A stretch of DNA of 57,092 bases from Alphaproteobacteria bacterium (lineage in GTDB: Bacteria; Pseudomonadota; Alphaproteobacteria; Micavibrionales; Micavibrionaceae), in NCBI GenBank assembly GCA_030424975.1, contig JAUHVY010000001.1, positions 1 to 57,092 of the forward strand, read 5' to 3'. The position numbers and the translations under genes are program-made. Position 1 is the stretch's first letter, and each line of letters starts with the position of its first letter. The notes under the pieces were generated by a model. That model was not told the origin of the DNA. It searched no databases and was given only the letters and a program-made list of their open reading frames with translations. Of the stretch, positions 35,620 to 45,154 are shown piece by piece.

Positions 35620-36439
35620 ACTACTCTCTCATCCGGCTGCTCTTTGTAACATTGTACGAAGGATAGCGGTTGAGGCAGGGGAGTTGACACTGGAGTATTT
35701 TGACGGGATACGTGACTTTACACCTTCCGAGAAGGGGGATGGCTCTCCGGTGACGGAGGCTGATCGCGCGGCGGAAAAGCTGATCGAGGAACGTTTATAC
35801 GATATTTTGCCTGATGTTCCGGTCGTGGGGGAGGAATCCTTTGCCGAAGGTAAGCGTATTGTTTTTGATGATCACGAATATTTTTGGTTGATTGATCCGC
35901 TGGACGGAACGCGTGCGTTTATTCGCGGTGACGGTGATTTTACCGTGAATATCGGATTGATCCATAAAAATCAGCCATTGCTTGGTGTTGTGTATGCGCC
36001 TGAAAAGGGAGAGCTTTACGCGGGGTTCCATACGGAAAACAGTGCACGCGCCTATCGCTATTTTGAAGATTCAGATAAAGAAAAAGATATACGCGTTCGC
36101 TCTATGCCAAATGATGGCCTTACCGTTATGTCGGGAACGCACAAGGTAGGCGGCGGGCAGGAGCATTTGCTCGGTAGTTTGAAGATCAAGAAAATAGTGC
36201 GCCAGGCCTCGTCTCTAAAAATTTGCGCAGTCGCGAGCGGGCGAGCCGATATATATCCGCGCTTTGGCCCGACATGCGAGTGGGATACGGCGGCAGGTCA
36301 TGCCATATTACGCGCCGCGGGTGGGGATATTACAGATTCTAAGGGGGTGCCTTTGACCTATGGTGGTGATCATCCGACACTGCTTAATCCTGACTTTATT
36401 GCAGGGTCGGGGGATTTCTTTCGCGTCATAGAGTTTTAG
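35609..36439 (+). CDS. cysQ: 3'(2'),5'-bisphosphate nucleotidase
   Basis: The start is the ATG giving MSSKLLSHPAALCNIV; upstream starts lie in cysNC. 276 aa. The inositol-monophosphatase fold shows EKGDGSPVTEADRAAE, VGEESF, the metal site WLIDPLDGTRAFI and the C-terminal CEWDTAAGHAILRAAGGD. It removes 3'-phosphate from PAP formed when PAPS is used, so it fits the operon end. Confidence 0.95.
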   Translation: MSSKLLSHPAALCNIVRRIAVEAGELTLEYFDGIRDFTPSEKGDGSPVTEADRAAEKLIEERLYDILPDVPVVGEESFAEGKRIVFDDHEYFWLIDPLDGTRAFIRGDGDFTVNIGLIHKNQPLLGVVYAPEKGELYAGFHTENSARAYRYFEDSDKEKDIRVRSMPNDGLTVMSGTHKVGGGQEHLLGSLKIKKIVRQASSLKICAVASGRADIYPRFGPTCEWDTAAGHAILRAAGGDITDSKGVPLTYGGDHPTLLNPDFIAGSGDFFRVIEF

Positions 36440-36498
36440 ATCTGTGATGAGCGTGATTCAAAACTTGTTCTTTCTATAATGTATGTTTATAATTATCC

Positions 36499-37212
36499 AT
36501 GATGAAATACAAAGCCGTTAAGCAATTTTTGTTCATGTGTTTATGCGTCGCCGTTGCGGGGTTCGTATTTGGCCGCACTGCGCTTGTAACTATTGCCGAT
36601 GTTGTTACAAATCCCGAGGAACGGGCATTGCAAGATGCGATGTCAAATGATGACAAGGCGCAGGCAAATATTGTTGGTGAACATGATGTTATGAAATTGG
36701 CATATGACGAGCATATGCGTGGCTGTTCCGACAGGCATGCATTCTTTGTGGCTATGTCTGCGGCATATCAAAAAGGGCAAGCGGTCACAGATGTTGCGCC
36801 GGGACCTATTTTTTATCCGCTTGTTCAGGATGTTTTCGATAAAATTAAAGCTGTAGGTGTAGAGCAGGCGACAGTCGATAGCATGCAGTCATATCAAAAA
36901 TGCCAACAGCAAGCTAAACCTATAAAAGATGCCAGCAAGAACTATGATGATTTAATGAAGTTCGGTGTTTGCGGAGATGTAAACTCTATGGCACTAGACG
37001 CTCTGAAAGGTGTTAAGGGGCGTGTATCAATGGATAGTATTATCAGTAAATATAAGTCTAAGCCGTTGGATTTGTCTAATACGTCTTTTGCGGATTCTCA
37101 AGAAGATTTTTCTGACTTGATTGTTGGTAAGATTTATCAGGTATCAAAAGATCAAAGCTTTGCCGATGCAATCAATGTAGCATCTGTTTTGTCTGTAAAA
37201 TGTAGTCAGTAA
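36499..37212 (+). CDS. Hypothetical exported protein with four cysteines
   Basis: 237 aa, not recognised. An N-terminal hydrophobic segment (FLFMCLCVAVAGFVFG) could be a signal anchor. The remainder is soluble, helical and has cysteines in RGCSD, QKCQQ, VCGDV and the penultimate KCSQ, possibly two disulfides. A perfect TATAAT (36475-36480) lies just upstream without a clear -35. It is separated from cysQ by 59 bp, so it may be its own unit. Confidence 0.7.
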   Translation: MMKYKAVKQFLFMCLCVAVAGFVFGRTALVTIADVVTNPEERALQDAMSNDDKAQANIVGEHDVMKLAYDEHMRGCSDRHAFFVAMSAAYQKGQAVTDVAPGPIFYPLVQDVFDKIKAVGVEQATVDSMQSYQKCQQQAKPIKDASKNYDDLMKFGVCGDVNSMALDALKGVKGRVSMDSIISKYKSKPLDLSNTSFADSQEDFSDLIVGKIYQVSKDQSFADAINVASVLSVKCSQ

Positions 37213-37324
37213 AATACATCCCATCGTGTTTTCATATTATTTGATTTCTATGGCTTTTTAGTCTATAAAAACACGTAACTAATAAAAAATTATAAAAATT
37301 TCATTTTACGGGAGGTTATGTATT

Positions 37325-38320
37325 ATGGTGAGTACCAAAGGAATGAAGCGCGCCTTGGCGACTGCTGTTGCGGCAGGATTTATGAGCTTTTCAAGTCAGG
37401 CACAAACATTGGATGCTGATGTTGTTAACGCATCAGAGGCTTTGAATGGTGGCAATAATCGTACGGAATTGGTTGTTCAAAGAGGTGATGAGTTTCCTAC
37501 AACGCCTTTTCAGCCAGTTATACAATCATCCTTAAAATTTAAATACCCGCCAGCAGCTATTTCACGTTTTGCGTGGGATAAGCATCGTGTTCCGCCCGTT
37601 CAAATGGTTTCGAGACCCATTAATCTTGAAGATTTTCAAAATCTGGTTTTGAACACGGCTAAGAATAAGCAGGGGGCTGCTTTTATTGGTGTTGTTGTTG
37701 ATGCGCGTGATCCGAATTGGCGTGAGGGCAAAATTAAAGATGTGCAGGAGCTTGCGCAGTATATTGTTGAGGGTGATGTCGCCAATGGTAAGCCGGGTTT
37801 GGCTTATACAGAAGGGGCAACCATTCAATATGTTATCCCTATCGCTTATGATCCGACAGATCGTGTTGAGAATGTGATTATCGGTGAGGTTGCAGAGGAT
37901 GGTTTCCATGATAAGACGGAACTTATCTCTGTTGAAGAGGGTGAAATCCTTACAGTTATGAACAACCATGTTATTTTCCGTCAAGATGATGGGCATTTTA
38001 TCACTGGGCTTGAGGATTTCTACTATTCTACTGTAGATCACATGATTCTGGGGCGTCATTCTGTGTCTGCGGATGAGTATGACGACATTGAAGTTTTTAG
38101 AGCGTGTGTTGATGCTGCTGTAGAGAAGTTTGAGATGCGTAAGAAGCATGGTGCTTATTATCTTGAGGATAGTGGTCTTGAGGTTGTGCGTCGTGCCGGC
38201 TTGGATAGCGAGAATGTGAATTATCATTATTCTCAGGCCGGTGATACATCCGGTAGTGGTGATCAGGGAACAACTGAGGATGCAGCACCTACCGGTAGCT
38301 TAGCGTCAAATGGCCTGTAA
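37325..38320 (+). CDS. Hypothetical exported protein
   Basis: 331 aa, not recognised. A signal peptide (KRALATAVAAGFMSFSSQAQ) precedes a mostly acidic mature chain with few cysteines. A central part of mixed alpha/beta character (GAAFIGVVVDARDPNW, EGATIQYVIPIAYDP, EEGEILTVMNNHVIFRQDDGHF) ends in a Gly/Ser/Thr-rich tail. GGGAGG lies 13 bp before the ATG. A strong terminator follows at 38350. Confidence 0.72.
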   Translation: MVSTKGMKRALATAVAAGFMSFSSQAQTLDADVVNASEALNGGNNRTELVVQRGDEFPTTPFQPVIQSSLKFKYPPAAISRFAWDKHRVPPVQMVSRPINLEDFQNLVLNTAKNKQGAAFIGVVVDARDPNWREGKIKDVQELAQYIVEGDVANGKPGLAYTEGATIQYVIPIAYDPTDRVENVIIGEVAEDGFHDKTELISVEEGEILTVMNNHVIFRQDDGHFITGLEDFYYSTVDHMILGRHSVSADEYDDIEVFRACVDAAVEKFEMRKKHGAYYLEDSGLEVVRRAGLDSENVNYHYSQAGDTSGSGDQGTTEDAAPTGSLASNGL

Positions 38321-38349
38321 TTACGCGCCATAGTTATTATTGATTATAT

Positions 38350-38392
38350 AAGCGTCGGCCTTTTCCAGAGAAGAGGGCGGCGCTTTTTTTGT
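38350..38392 (+). terminator. Intrinsic terminator after the exported protein at 37325
   Basis: AAGCGTCGGCC and GGGCGGCGCTT form an imperfect 11-bp stem (one G-U, one mismatch) followed by seven T. Confidence 0.72.
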
Positions 38393-38425
38393 GGCATTAC
38401 CTTATTTATCCTTGTTTTCCCTTTG

Positions 38426-38458
38426 CAAAAAACGCCGAAAGAAGACTCTCGGCGTTTG
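38426..38458 (-). terminator. Intrinsic terminator for the minus-strand gene at 38489
   Basis: AAACGCCGA and TCGGCGTTT form a perfect 9-bp stem; on the minus strand the T-run (TTTTTT) follows the stem. It converges with the terminator at 38350. Confidence 0.82.
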
Positions 38459-38488
38459 AATTTTGCAATATATGTATCTGTAATTTTA

Positions 38489-39754
38489 TCAGATGCTCAT
38501 TGTTTTTAGAGCCGGGCTTTGTTGTTCGAATGTCGGCTCTGTTGTTTGTTCCGGTGCATTAACAGCGGCAAGTTCAGGATTGCTTGCTGCACTAAATTCT
38601 GCTGTGATAACGCTTGTCTGTCCGTCGCCTTCCGCAGCAAATGATCCGTAGCTACGAGTGTCCTCTGTCGCTGCTGCCATCTCTGGGTCTGTTGTCGCGG
38701 TATCATCAAAGTCGGCAAACAAATCGTCATTACCTGCATATTTTGCGAATGCGGCATCAAAGCTGTCATTGTTTTCAAAGGCGAATGGTTTTTCAGCTAT
38801 TTGTGCATCATATGATGCCACGTCAAAATCATTCTGAACGCTCAGGTCATCCAGACCAATATTTGCGTTTGCTGCTTGGACAACATACGTTGCGCCCTGA
38901 ACGTCCTGCGTTGCAAAGGCATCGACGCTAATCACGCTGTTATCGGCTGCGACTGTTTCTTGCTTGCGATATTCGTCCTTGTTTAGGCGTTCCATTACTT
39001 CCGCACGTTGCTCTTCAGGTAATTTGCTGATTTCCTGATCGCGTAACTCGATCTTTTCTTGACGAATTCTCTCTAAATCTTCGCGCGCTTGTTCTGCGTT
39101 AAATGTACCGTCTTGTGTTTGGTATCTTGGATCATTCGGATCAAGGCCGTGTTCTTCCATTGTGGCGCGAACGGCACGAATGTTAGCGCGTCCCTGAACT
39201 GTATTTTGGTCCAGATCGCCGGTTTCGAGGATTTCTAAAGCCTCATCTATTTCGTTAATTTGTCTGTTGTAATGATCAATATTCGCCATAATCGCATTTA
39301 TGCGATTTTGCATAAGCTCCTGATCGGTTAATTGTTGGATCAGTTTCGCATATTGCTGTTGTCTTTTAACGTTTTTCTGGTGCGCTTCCGGGTCCATGTT
39401 ATTGCGTTTCATGTATCCACCGGCGGTTGTCACATCGCCATCTGAATGCGCGCCAGATTGTTCTTTAATTACATCGATGCGACCATACTCGTAAACTTTA
39501 CCTGTATGATGATCCTCTTTGTCAGAGGTCAGTTCCAGGTGAAGATCTTCGATGTCTTTTACATCATCAAGAGCATGCCCCAAATTATGTTCGGCACGCA
39601 ATATATCTTCTACTGTTAGTAGATGGGCATCCATCTCGGCTTCGATGTCTGCTTGAGTAGAGCCACCTTCGCGGCCAAATACTTCACTTAAGTAACCTGT
39701 TTCAAATTCTGGTTCAAAATCAGGTTGTAATACGGCTAGTCCCACGTCTTTCAC
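38489..39754 (-). CDS. Hypothetical acidic coiled-coil protein (GTG start)
   Basis: 421 aa from a GTG start that has an excellent AAGGGGGGAG ribosome-binding site six bases upstream; a TTG 33 bp further up would place this site inside the coding region and is rejected. Not recognised. Acidic overall. The middle (about residues 130-280) is a helical, Gln/Glu/Arg-rich coiled coil; the C-terminal ~140 residues are Ala/Thr/Asp-rich and low-complexity. No signal peptide or membrane segment. It could be a structural or scaffold protein; no neighbour suggests which. Confidence 0.72.
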   Translation of the reverse strand: MKDVGLAVLQPDFEPEFETGYLSEVFGREGGSTQADIEAEMDAHLLTVEDILRAEHNLGHALDDVKDIEDLHLELTSDKEDHHTGKVYEYGRIDVIKEQSGAHSDGDVTTAGGYMKRNNMDPEAHQKNVKRQQQYAKLIQQLTDQELMQNRINAIMANIDHYNRQINEIDEALEILETGDLDQNTVQGRANIRAVRATMEEHGLDPNDPRYQTQDGTFNAEQAREDLERIRQEKIELRDQEISKLPEEQRAEVMERLNKDEYRKQETVAADNSVISVDAFATQDVQGATYVVQAANANIGLDDLSVQNDFDVASYDAQIAEKPFAFENNDSFDAAFAKYAGNDDLFADFDDTATTDPEMAAATEDTRSYGSFAAEGDGQTSVITAEFSAASNPELAAVNAPEQTTEPTFEQQSPALKTMSI

Positions 39755-40285
39755 TCTTGTCTCCCCCCTTGAGTTAAAACGATTCAATACGAACCTAAGG
39801 AGGGTACACCTTAATTGTTTAAAATTATGTAAATATGGGGTGCATTCATAAAAACTTTAGAAAACACACACATTTCGATACAAAAAGATAATTCCTATAT
39901 CGATATTCCCTGTGTCGATAATCTGCGAATTTTTTCGTCTATAATCCATCGACTTAATGAACCTACGCTTTTTTTTTGTACAATGCAAACTTTTTTCTGA
40001 AATTTTTTTATGCCGCTAAGTGATTGAATTTAAATGAAAGACTTCCGTATTATGAAATGCAGAAATTCTGCACTTTTATACATAATATATGTTTCCATAA
40101 TCCTTTTGTGCGGTGCGTTGTGCGAAAAAAGCGAGGTTCAGAATGTGCGCTTTTTCTAAAATTTTCTGATATTTTAATCAAGCCCGAAAAAATTTTTTTT
40201 ATTTTTTTTCCAAGATAAATCCTTTTCCAATCGTCAGATATGTATATGATGGGGCAATCCCAAAAATAGTAAAGATGGTTAAACG
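39755..40285. other. AT-rich intergenic region with hairpins
   Basis: These 531 bp contain no convincing protein gene. Visible elements are the ribosome-binding site of the 38489 gene, a perfect palindrome TGCAGAAATTCTGCA (40058-40072), and a hairpin of terminator shape at 40126-40157. A 64-codon open frame from 40024 has no ribosome-binding site and low-complexity content, so it is not called. Confidence 0.6.
40054..40157 (+). ncRNA. Candidate small RNA (prediction only)
   Basis: A possible promoter TTGAAT (40024-40029) - 18 bp - TATTAT (40048-40053) is followed by a 15-nt palindromic hairpin (40058-40072). About 85 bp further on comes AAAAAGCG (40126-40133) paired with CGCTTTTT (40148-40155) and followed by CT, a terminator shape. 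The interval would give an RNA of about 95 nt. No family is recognised. It could equally be an attenuated leader of the sigma-factor gene. Confidence 0.3.
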
Positions 40286-40834
40286 ATGCCGGATATGCCG
40301 GAAGACGAAGTGCAGATTTTAATCAAGCGCAGCCAAGACGGTGATGCGCGTGCTTTTGAGTCTTTGGTGAATGCCTATTACGAGGTGATGTTTAAAATGG
40401 CCTATAAATGGTGTGCAAGTCAGAGGGATGCAGAAGATATAACGCAAGAGGCGTGTATCAAGCTTGCGCGCGGAATTCTGACCTATAAGGGAGATGCAAA
40501 ATTCACAAGCTGGTTATATCGCTTGGTTATTAATACCGCGAAAGATTGGTATAAATCACAAAACAGACATCCTGCGGGAACGGAGCTTGTCGAAAATTTA
40601 GCCTTTATAGAAAGTTCATCCGATGAAAAGCTTTATGCCTCGCAGGTGATGAAGGCGGTTTATGAATTGCCCGAAGCTGAAAAGGAATCGATTTTGCTCG
40701 TGATGGGGCAGGGATTATCACATAAAGAGGTCGCAAAGTTATCAGGTGTTAAGGAAAGCACGATTTCCTGGCGTGTGCATGAAGCACGAAAGAAGCTTGC
40801 GGCCGTTTTCGGAAAGGAGGAGCGCTATGGATGA
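40286..40834 (+). CDS. ECF-type RNA polymerase sigma factor
   Basis: 182 aa. Region 2 (about residues 25-90) shows ARAFESLVNAYYEVMFKMAYKWCASQRDAEDITQEACIKLARGI-type sequence with the -10 recognition helix; region 4 (about 120-175) shows ELPEAEKESILLVMGQGLSHKEVAKLSGVKESTISWRVHEARKKL with the -35 helix-turn-helix. Regions 1.1 and 3 are missing, as in ECF sigmas. The next gene overlaps it by 8 bp and its product probably controls it. Confidence 0.95.
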   Translation: MPDMPEDEVQILIKRSQDGDARAFESLVNAYYEVMFKMAYKWCASQRDAEDITQEACIKLARGILTYKGDAKFTSWLYRLVINTAKDWYKSQNRHPAGTELVENLAFIESSSDEKLYASQVMKAVYELPEAEKESILLVMGQGLSHKEVAKLSGVKESTISWRVHEARKKLAAVFGKEERYG

Positions 40835-43127
40835 TAAGAAAATAGAAGAGATCTTACGCGAAGATCATGCGCCCGCGATTGATGAAAATGCACGTAAACG
40901 CGCGCTGAACCTTGCTTTGGCAGAGTTTAACGTAGCGCAAAATGAAAAAAATAAAAAAAGTGAAAAAAATTCCCAAGGAATTTCGATGCTCTCTCGTCTT
41001 ATCGGTAGAACAAACGATGAGAGAGGAGTTCGAACCATGGAACAAAAATCACGAAGAAAGCTATATCAAGGTACGGCAATGTTGGCCGTTGCAGTTGCTC
41101 TGTTTGCGGCGCCTGTCGCAATGGAGAGCATGTTTGAAACACTTGGGGCGGAGAAAAAAATAGAGTCTGTTATGGCACCCTCTACTAAGGCAGATTTAAA
41201 TAGTAATATTCCGTCTTATGTTGGTGCGGTAGAAGCGCAAAATGAAGATGAATTGGTTGCCGCCATTCGACAAGGTCAGAGTGCTATTCCTGTGCCGATT
41301 AACACGCCGGACACACGATTAGAAGTGCCTGAAGGCGATATGGAAGTCGCCGCAGCGGATGATCCGTTGCAGCGCTGGCGCGTCCTTCAGGAAGAACGCG
41401 TGGAGAATCAAATGGCGGCAGAAGGGGCAGCCGCAGCAAGCCCGGCCAAGCCATATACCCAATATGGTGGAGGTTTGAAAGACGGCAATGCCGCAAAAGA
41501 AGAGGCTGATGCCGTGACCCCGACAGAGGGTGACACTGCATTACTAAAGAAGTGGCGTGCCGAACAGGAGCAGCGTGCCCTTGAAATGATGGTGGCTGAA
41601 GGAATCATGCCAGTGCCGGAGGAGTGGAAGCGTTCACCCGAAGATATGGCGAGCATAGTGAAGCAATCAAACGACAAGTTTGAGGAATTTGCACCAAACC
41701 CGTTTGAACAAACCGCAACAAACCCCGTATCAACATTTTCATCTGATGTGGATACCGCGAGTTATGCCTTTGTGCGCAAAGCCATCAATAGCGGGCAGTT
41801 ACCGTCCCCTTCGCAGGTGCGTATAGAGGAAATGGTCAATTATTTTGATTATAATTATCCTCTGCCGCAAAACAAAACGGAGCCGTTTAAACCGACCGTC
41901 ACCGTCATGGACAGTCCATGGACGGCAGGGCGCAAATTAATGCATATCGGCATAAAGGGGTATGACGTACCGAAAGGATCATTGCGCAGTAACCTTGTAT
42001 TCCTGCTTGATGTATCGGGATCAATGAACCAGCAAGACAAGCTGCCGCTTGTGAAATCATCCATGAAGATGTTGCTCGATAGCTTGCATCCTGATGATAC
42101 GGTGTCGATTGTGACCTATGCGGGCTCAACGGGGGTTGTGTTGCAGCCGACGAAGGTTTCGAATCGTAATGCCATTATGAATGCGATGAATAATTTGAGC
42201 GCAGGCGGCGGCACTGCGGGCGCTGCGGGGATTGAGCTTGCCTATAATATGGCGGAGCAAAATTTCGATAACCGCGCCGTGAACCGCGTGATTTTGGCGA
42301 CTGACGGTGATTTCAATGTCGGAATTACAGATCGTAATCAATTGAAAACTTATATTGAACGTAAGCGTGATAAGGGGATTTTCCTGTCTGTTTTGGGCTT
42401 TGGTATGGGTAATTATAATGACCATCTAATGCAGACATTGGCGCAAAACGGAAACGGCACAGCGGCCTATATCGATAGTTTGAGCGAAGCGCAGAAGGTT
42501 TTGGTGCAGGAGGCCACGTCATCATTATTCCCGATCGCAAAGGATGTGAAATTCCAGGTAGAGTTTAACCCTGCGGCGGTGGCGGAATATCGCTTGATCG
42601 GTTATGAAACACGCCATTTGAACCGCGAGGATTTCAATAACGACAAAGTGGATGCCGGTGATATCGGCGCAGGCCATACTGTGACCGCGATTTATGAATT
42701 CGTGCCTGTCGGTAGTGATGCGCTTACGATGGATCCGTTGCGTTACGGTAAGGTTGAGAATGCGACAGATAAGGTCAAGCCGATGGCGCCTGTAAATGAA
42801 TATGCTTTCGTGAAGGTGCGCTATAAATTGCCGATGGAAAACACCAGCAAGTTAATTACGCAGGCCGTCCCTGCATATGAAACCGTGACGATGGCGAAAA
42901 TTGAGTGCGGCCCAAATGAATCTTGTCCGCAATCGGCTCCTCGTGATGCGGTGTTTTCTGTTGCTGTTGCATCATTTGCACAGATGCTGCGCGGCAGTCA
43001 TTACACGGGCGATTATACATATGATGATGTGATTAACATGGCGCAAAGTGCGAAAGGTGATGATCCGTACGGATATCGCGCTGAATTTATTAAAATGGTT
43101 CGCCTTGCGAAAACATTGTCCCGATAA
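40827..43127 (+). CDS. Membrane-anchored von Willebrand factor A protein with anti-sigma-like N-terminus (YfbK type)
   Basis: The ATG behind AAAGGAGG overlaps the sigma-factor gene by 8 bp; 766 aa. Residues 1-70 are cytosolic, charged and helical; one membrane segment follows at about residues 75-95 (GTAMLAVAVALFAAPVAM); the rest is periplasmic. A linker holds two related 21-residue segments (PLQRWRVLQEERVENQMAAEG and LLKKWRAEQEQRALEMMVAEG). The vWA domain (about 400-600) has the metal-ion site DVSGSM, and a DUF3520-like C-terminal part follows. Coupling to an ECF sigma gene and the single-pass topology suggest an anti-sigma role; no canonical zinc anti-sigma motif is visible. Confidence 0.92.
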   Translation: MDDKKIEEILREDHAPAIDENARKRALNLALAEFNVAQNEKNKKSEKNSQGISMLSRLIGRTNDERGVRTMEQKSRRKLYQGTAMLAVAVALFAAPVAMESMFETLGAEKKIESVMAPSTKADLNSNIPSYVGAVEAQNEDELVAAIRQGQSAIPVPINTPDTRLEVPEGDMEVAAADDPLQRWRVLQEERVENQMAAEGAAAASPAKPYTQYGGGLKDGNAAKEEADAVTPTEGDTALLKKWRAEQEQRALEMMVAEGIMPVPEEWKRSPEDMASIVKQSNDKFEEFAPNPFEQTATNPVSTFSSDVDTASYAFVRKAINSGQLPSPSQVRIEEMVNYFDYNYPLPQNKTEPFKPTVTVMDSPWTAGRKLMHIGIKGYDVPKGSLRSNLVFLLDVSGSMNQQDKLPLVKSSMKMLLDSLHPDDTVSIVTYAGSTGVVLQPTKVSNRNAIMNAMNNLSAGGGTAGAAGIELAYNMAEQNFDNRAVNRVILATDGDFNVGITDRNQLKTYIERKRDKGIFLSVLGFGMGNYNDHLMQTLAQNGNGTAAYIDSLSEAQKVLVQEATSSLFPIAKDVKFQVEFNPAAVAEYRLIGYETRHLNREDFNNDKVDAGDIGAGHTVTAIYEFVPVGSDALTMDPLRYGKVENATDKVKPMAPVNEYAFVKVRYKLPMENTSKLITQAVPAYETVTMAKIECGPNESCPQSAPRDAVFSVAVASFAQMLRGSHYTGDYTYDDVINMAQSAKGDDPYGYRAEFIKMVRLAKTLSR

Positions 43128-43147
43128 GAAAAAATACAATAAAAACG

Positions 43148-43177
43148 AAAGAGGCCGCGCTTTTGGCCTCTTTTTTT
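43148..43177 (+). terminator. Intrinsic terminator after the vWA gene
   Basis: AAAGAGGCC and GGCCTCTTT enclose GCGCTTT-type loop sequence, followed by a run of T. Ends the sigma-vWA operon. Confidence 0.85.
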
Positions 43178-43240
43178 ATGGCTTTTTGGGCGCGTTTATA
43201 TTAAACAGTGCGCTGCAATTACTTTTATGAAGAAGAAAAA

Positions 43241-45058
43241 ATGTCACAGAACGTAAGAAATATCGCCATTATTGCCCACGTTGACCATGGGAAAACAACA
43301 CTTATTGACTCTATCATGAAGCAAAGCGGAACATTCCGTGAGAACCAGAAGGTAGATGAACGCGTGATGGATTCCAATGATTTGGAAAAAGAGCGTGGCA
43401 TTACAATTTTGGCGAAGCCGACATCAATTCAATGGGGCGATACACGTATCAATATTATCGACACACCCGGACACGCCGATTTCGGCGGTGAGGTAGAGCG
43501 CGTTTTGCACATGGCCGATGGTGTGATTTTGTTGACAGATGCAGCCGAAGGTCCGATGCCACAGACGAAATTCGTTTTGGGTAAGGCATTGGCGCAGGGG
43601 CTGAAGCCTATTGTAATTATCAATAAAATTGACCGCCCGGACGGTCGCCCGGAAGAGGTCGTGGACGAAGTGTTTGACTTGTTCGTATCACTGGATGCAA
43701 CGGATGAGCAGCTTGATTTCCCGATTCTATATGCATCAGGCCGTAGCGGTTGGTGTACTCGTGAATTGGATGATGAGCGCAAAGACCTTTCTCCGTTGCT
43801 TGAACTTGTCCTTGAACATGTTCCTGCGCCGAATGTCGATTTCGACAAGCCGTTCGCAATGTTGGCGACGTTGCTTGATTCTGACCCGTTCTTGGGTCGT
43901 TGTTTGACAGGTTTGGTTGCGCAAGGTCGTGCCAAGGTGAATGACGTGGTGAAGGCAATGAACTTGGACGGTAAAGTCGTTGAAAACGGCCGTCTGACAA
44001 AGTTATTGAAATTTGAAGGTACAGAGCGCGTGCCGGTAACCGAAGTGCAAGCAGGTGATATTATCTGTGTAGCCGGTTTGACCAAAGCCACTGTATCAGA
44101 CACAATTTGTGATCCGGCCGTAAGCGTGCCGTTGAAATCGACACCGATTGACCCGCCGACGATGTCTGTGACCATTACGGTGAATGACTCTCCGTTTGCA
44201 GGGAAAGAAGGCTCAAAAGTAACCTCAACAATGATCCGAGAGCGTTTGTTAGCCGAAGCGGAAACAAATGTTGCGATTACATTTAAGGAAAGCGATGGCA
44301 AAGATGCATTCGAAATCGGCGGTCGTGGTGAATTGCAATTGGGCGTTTTGATTGAAACAATGCGTCGCGAAGGGTTCGAATTAACCGTATCTCGTCCGAA
44401 AGTGTTGTATCAGGAAGAAAACGGTCAGAAATTAGAGCCTGTCGAAGAAGTGTTTATCGATGTGGATGAGGAATATTCATCATCTGTTGTTGATCACATG
44501 AACCGTCGTAAGGCCGAAATGACAGATATGCGTTCATCCGGTACAGGCAAGACACGTATTACGTTCCTTGCGCCGTCACGTGGTTTGATCGGTTATCAGA
44601 GCAAGTTCTTGACCGATACACGCGGTACAGGGGTTATGAATCGTTTGTTCCATTCATATGCTCCGTTCAAAGGTGATATCCCTCAGCGCCGTAACGGTGC
44701 GCTGATCTCTATCGAAACGGGTACTGCTGTTGCGTATGCGATTTTCAACTTGCAAGATCGTGGTGTGATGTTTATCGGTCACCAAACACCTGTTTATGCA
44801 GGTATGGTTGTTGGTGAACATAACCGTGAAAACGACCTTGAGATTAACGTCCTAAAGGGGAAAAAACTGACGAATATGCGTGCCAGCGGCTCGGATGAGG
44901 CAGTGACCCTTGTGCCACCACGCAGAATGTCTTTGGAAGATATGATGTCTTATATTAACGATGACGAATTGGTGGAGGTAACGCCGCAATCTCTTCGTTT
45001 GCGTAAAAGACATCTTTGTCCGCATGAGCGTAAGAAGGCCTCTCGCGCTGCTTCTTAA
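43241..45058 (+). CDS. typA: Ribosome-associated GTPase TypA/BipA
   Basis: 605 aa. The start [20 protein letters not shown] puts the P-loop (AHVDHGKTT) at residues 12-20. [23 protein letters not shown] and the C-terminal [25 protein letters not shown]-type region are diagnostic. TypA acts in 50S assembly and stress adaptation. A 33-bp longer reading frame upstream is not used because the conserved N-terminus begins at this ATG. Confidence 0.97.
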   Translation: MSQNVRNIAIIAHVDHGKTTLIDSIMKQSGTFRENQKVDERVMDSNDLEKERGITILAKPTSIQWGDTRINIIDTPGHADFGGEVERVLHMADGVILLTDAAEGPMPQTKFVLGKALAQGLKPIVIINKIDRPDGRPEEVVDEVFDLFVSLDATDEQLDFPILYASGRSGWCTRELDDERKDLSPLLELVLEHVPAPNVDFDKPFAMLATLLDSDPFLGRCLTGLVAQGRAKVNDVVKAMNLDGKVVENGRLTKLLKFEGTERVPVTEVQAGDIICVAGLTKATVSDTICDPAVSVPLKSTPIDPPTMSVTITVNDSPFAGKEGSKVTSTMIRERLLAEAETNVAITFKESDGKDAFEIGGRGELQLGVLIETMRREGFELTVSRPKVLYQEENGQKLEPVEEVFIDVDEEYSSSVVDHMNRRKAEMTDMRSSGTGKTRITFLAPSRGLIGYQSKFLTDTRGTGVMNRLFHSYAPFKGDIPQRRNGALISIETGTAVAYAIFNLQDRGVMFIGHQTPVYAGMVVGEHNRENDLEINVLKGKKLTNMRASGSDEAVTLVPPRRMSLEDMMSYINDDELVEVTPQSLRLRKRHLCPHERKKASRAAS

Positions 45059-45095
45059 TCTATTAGCACCTGTTGATGAACAGTGGTTTTTACTT

Positions 45096-45122
45096 GTGTC
45101 GCGGTGATTATACTGCGACACT
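45096..45122 (+). terminator. Possible terminator after typA
   Basis: GTGTCGCGGT and ACTGCGACAC form a 10-bp stem with one G-U pair and a 6-nt loop; the following TGTTTCTT is only moderately T-rich. Confidence 0.5.
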
Positions 45123-45154
45123 GTTTCTTCGATTAATAATGAAAAAGAAGATAT

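Noticed and set aside
40024-40218. 64-codon + strand frame in the gap before the sigma factor
   Set aside because: No ribosome-binding site, no recognisable sequence, and it runs across the hairpins described as structure.
43429-44301. 290-codon minus-strand frame over typA
   Set aside because: Entirely antisense to a conserved GTPase gene, with no recognisable domain.
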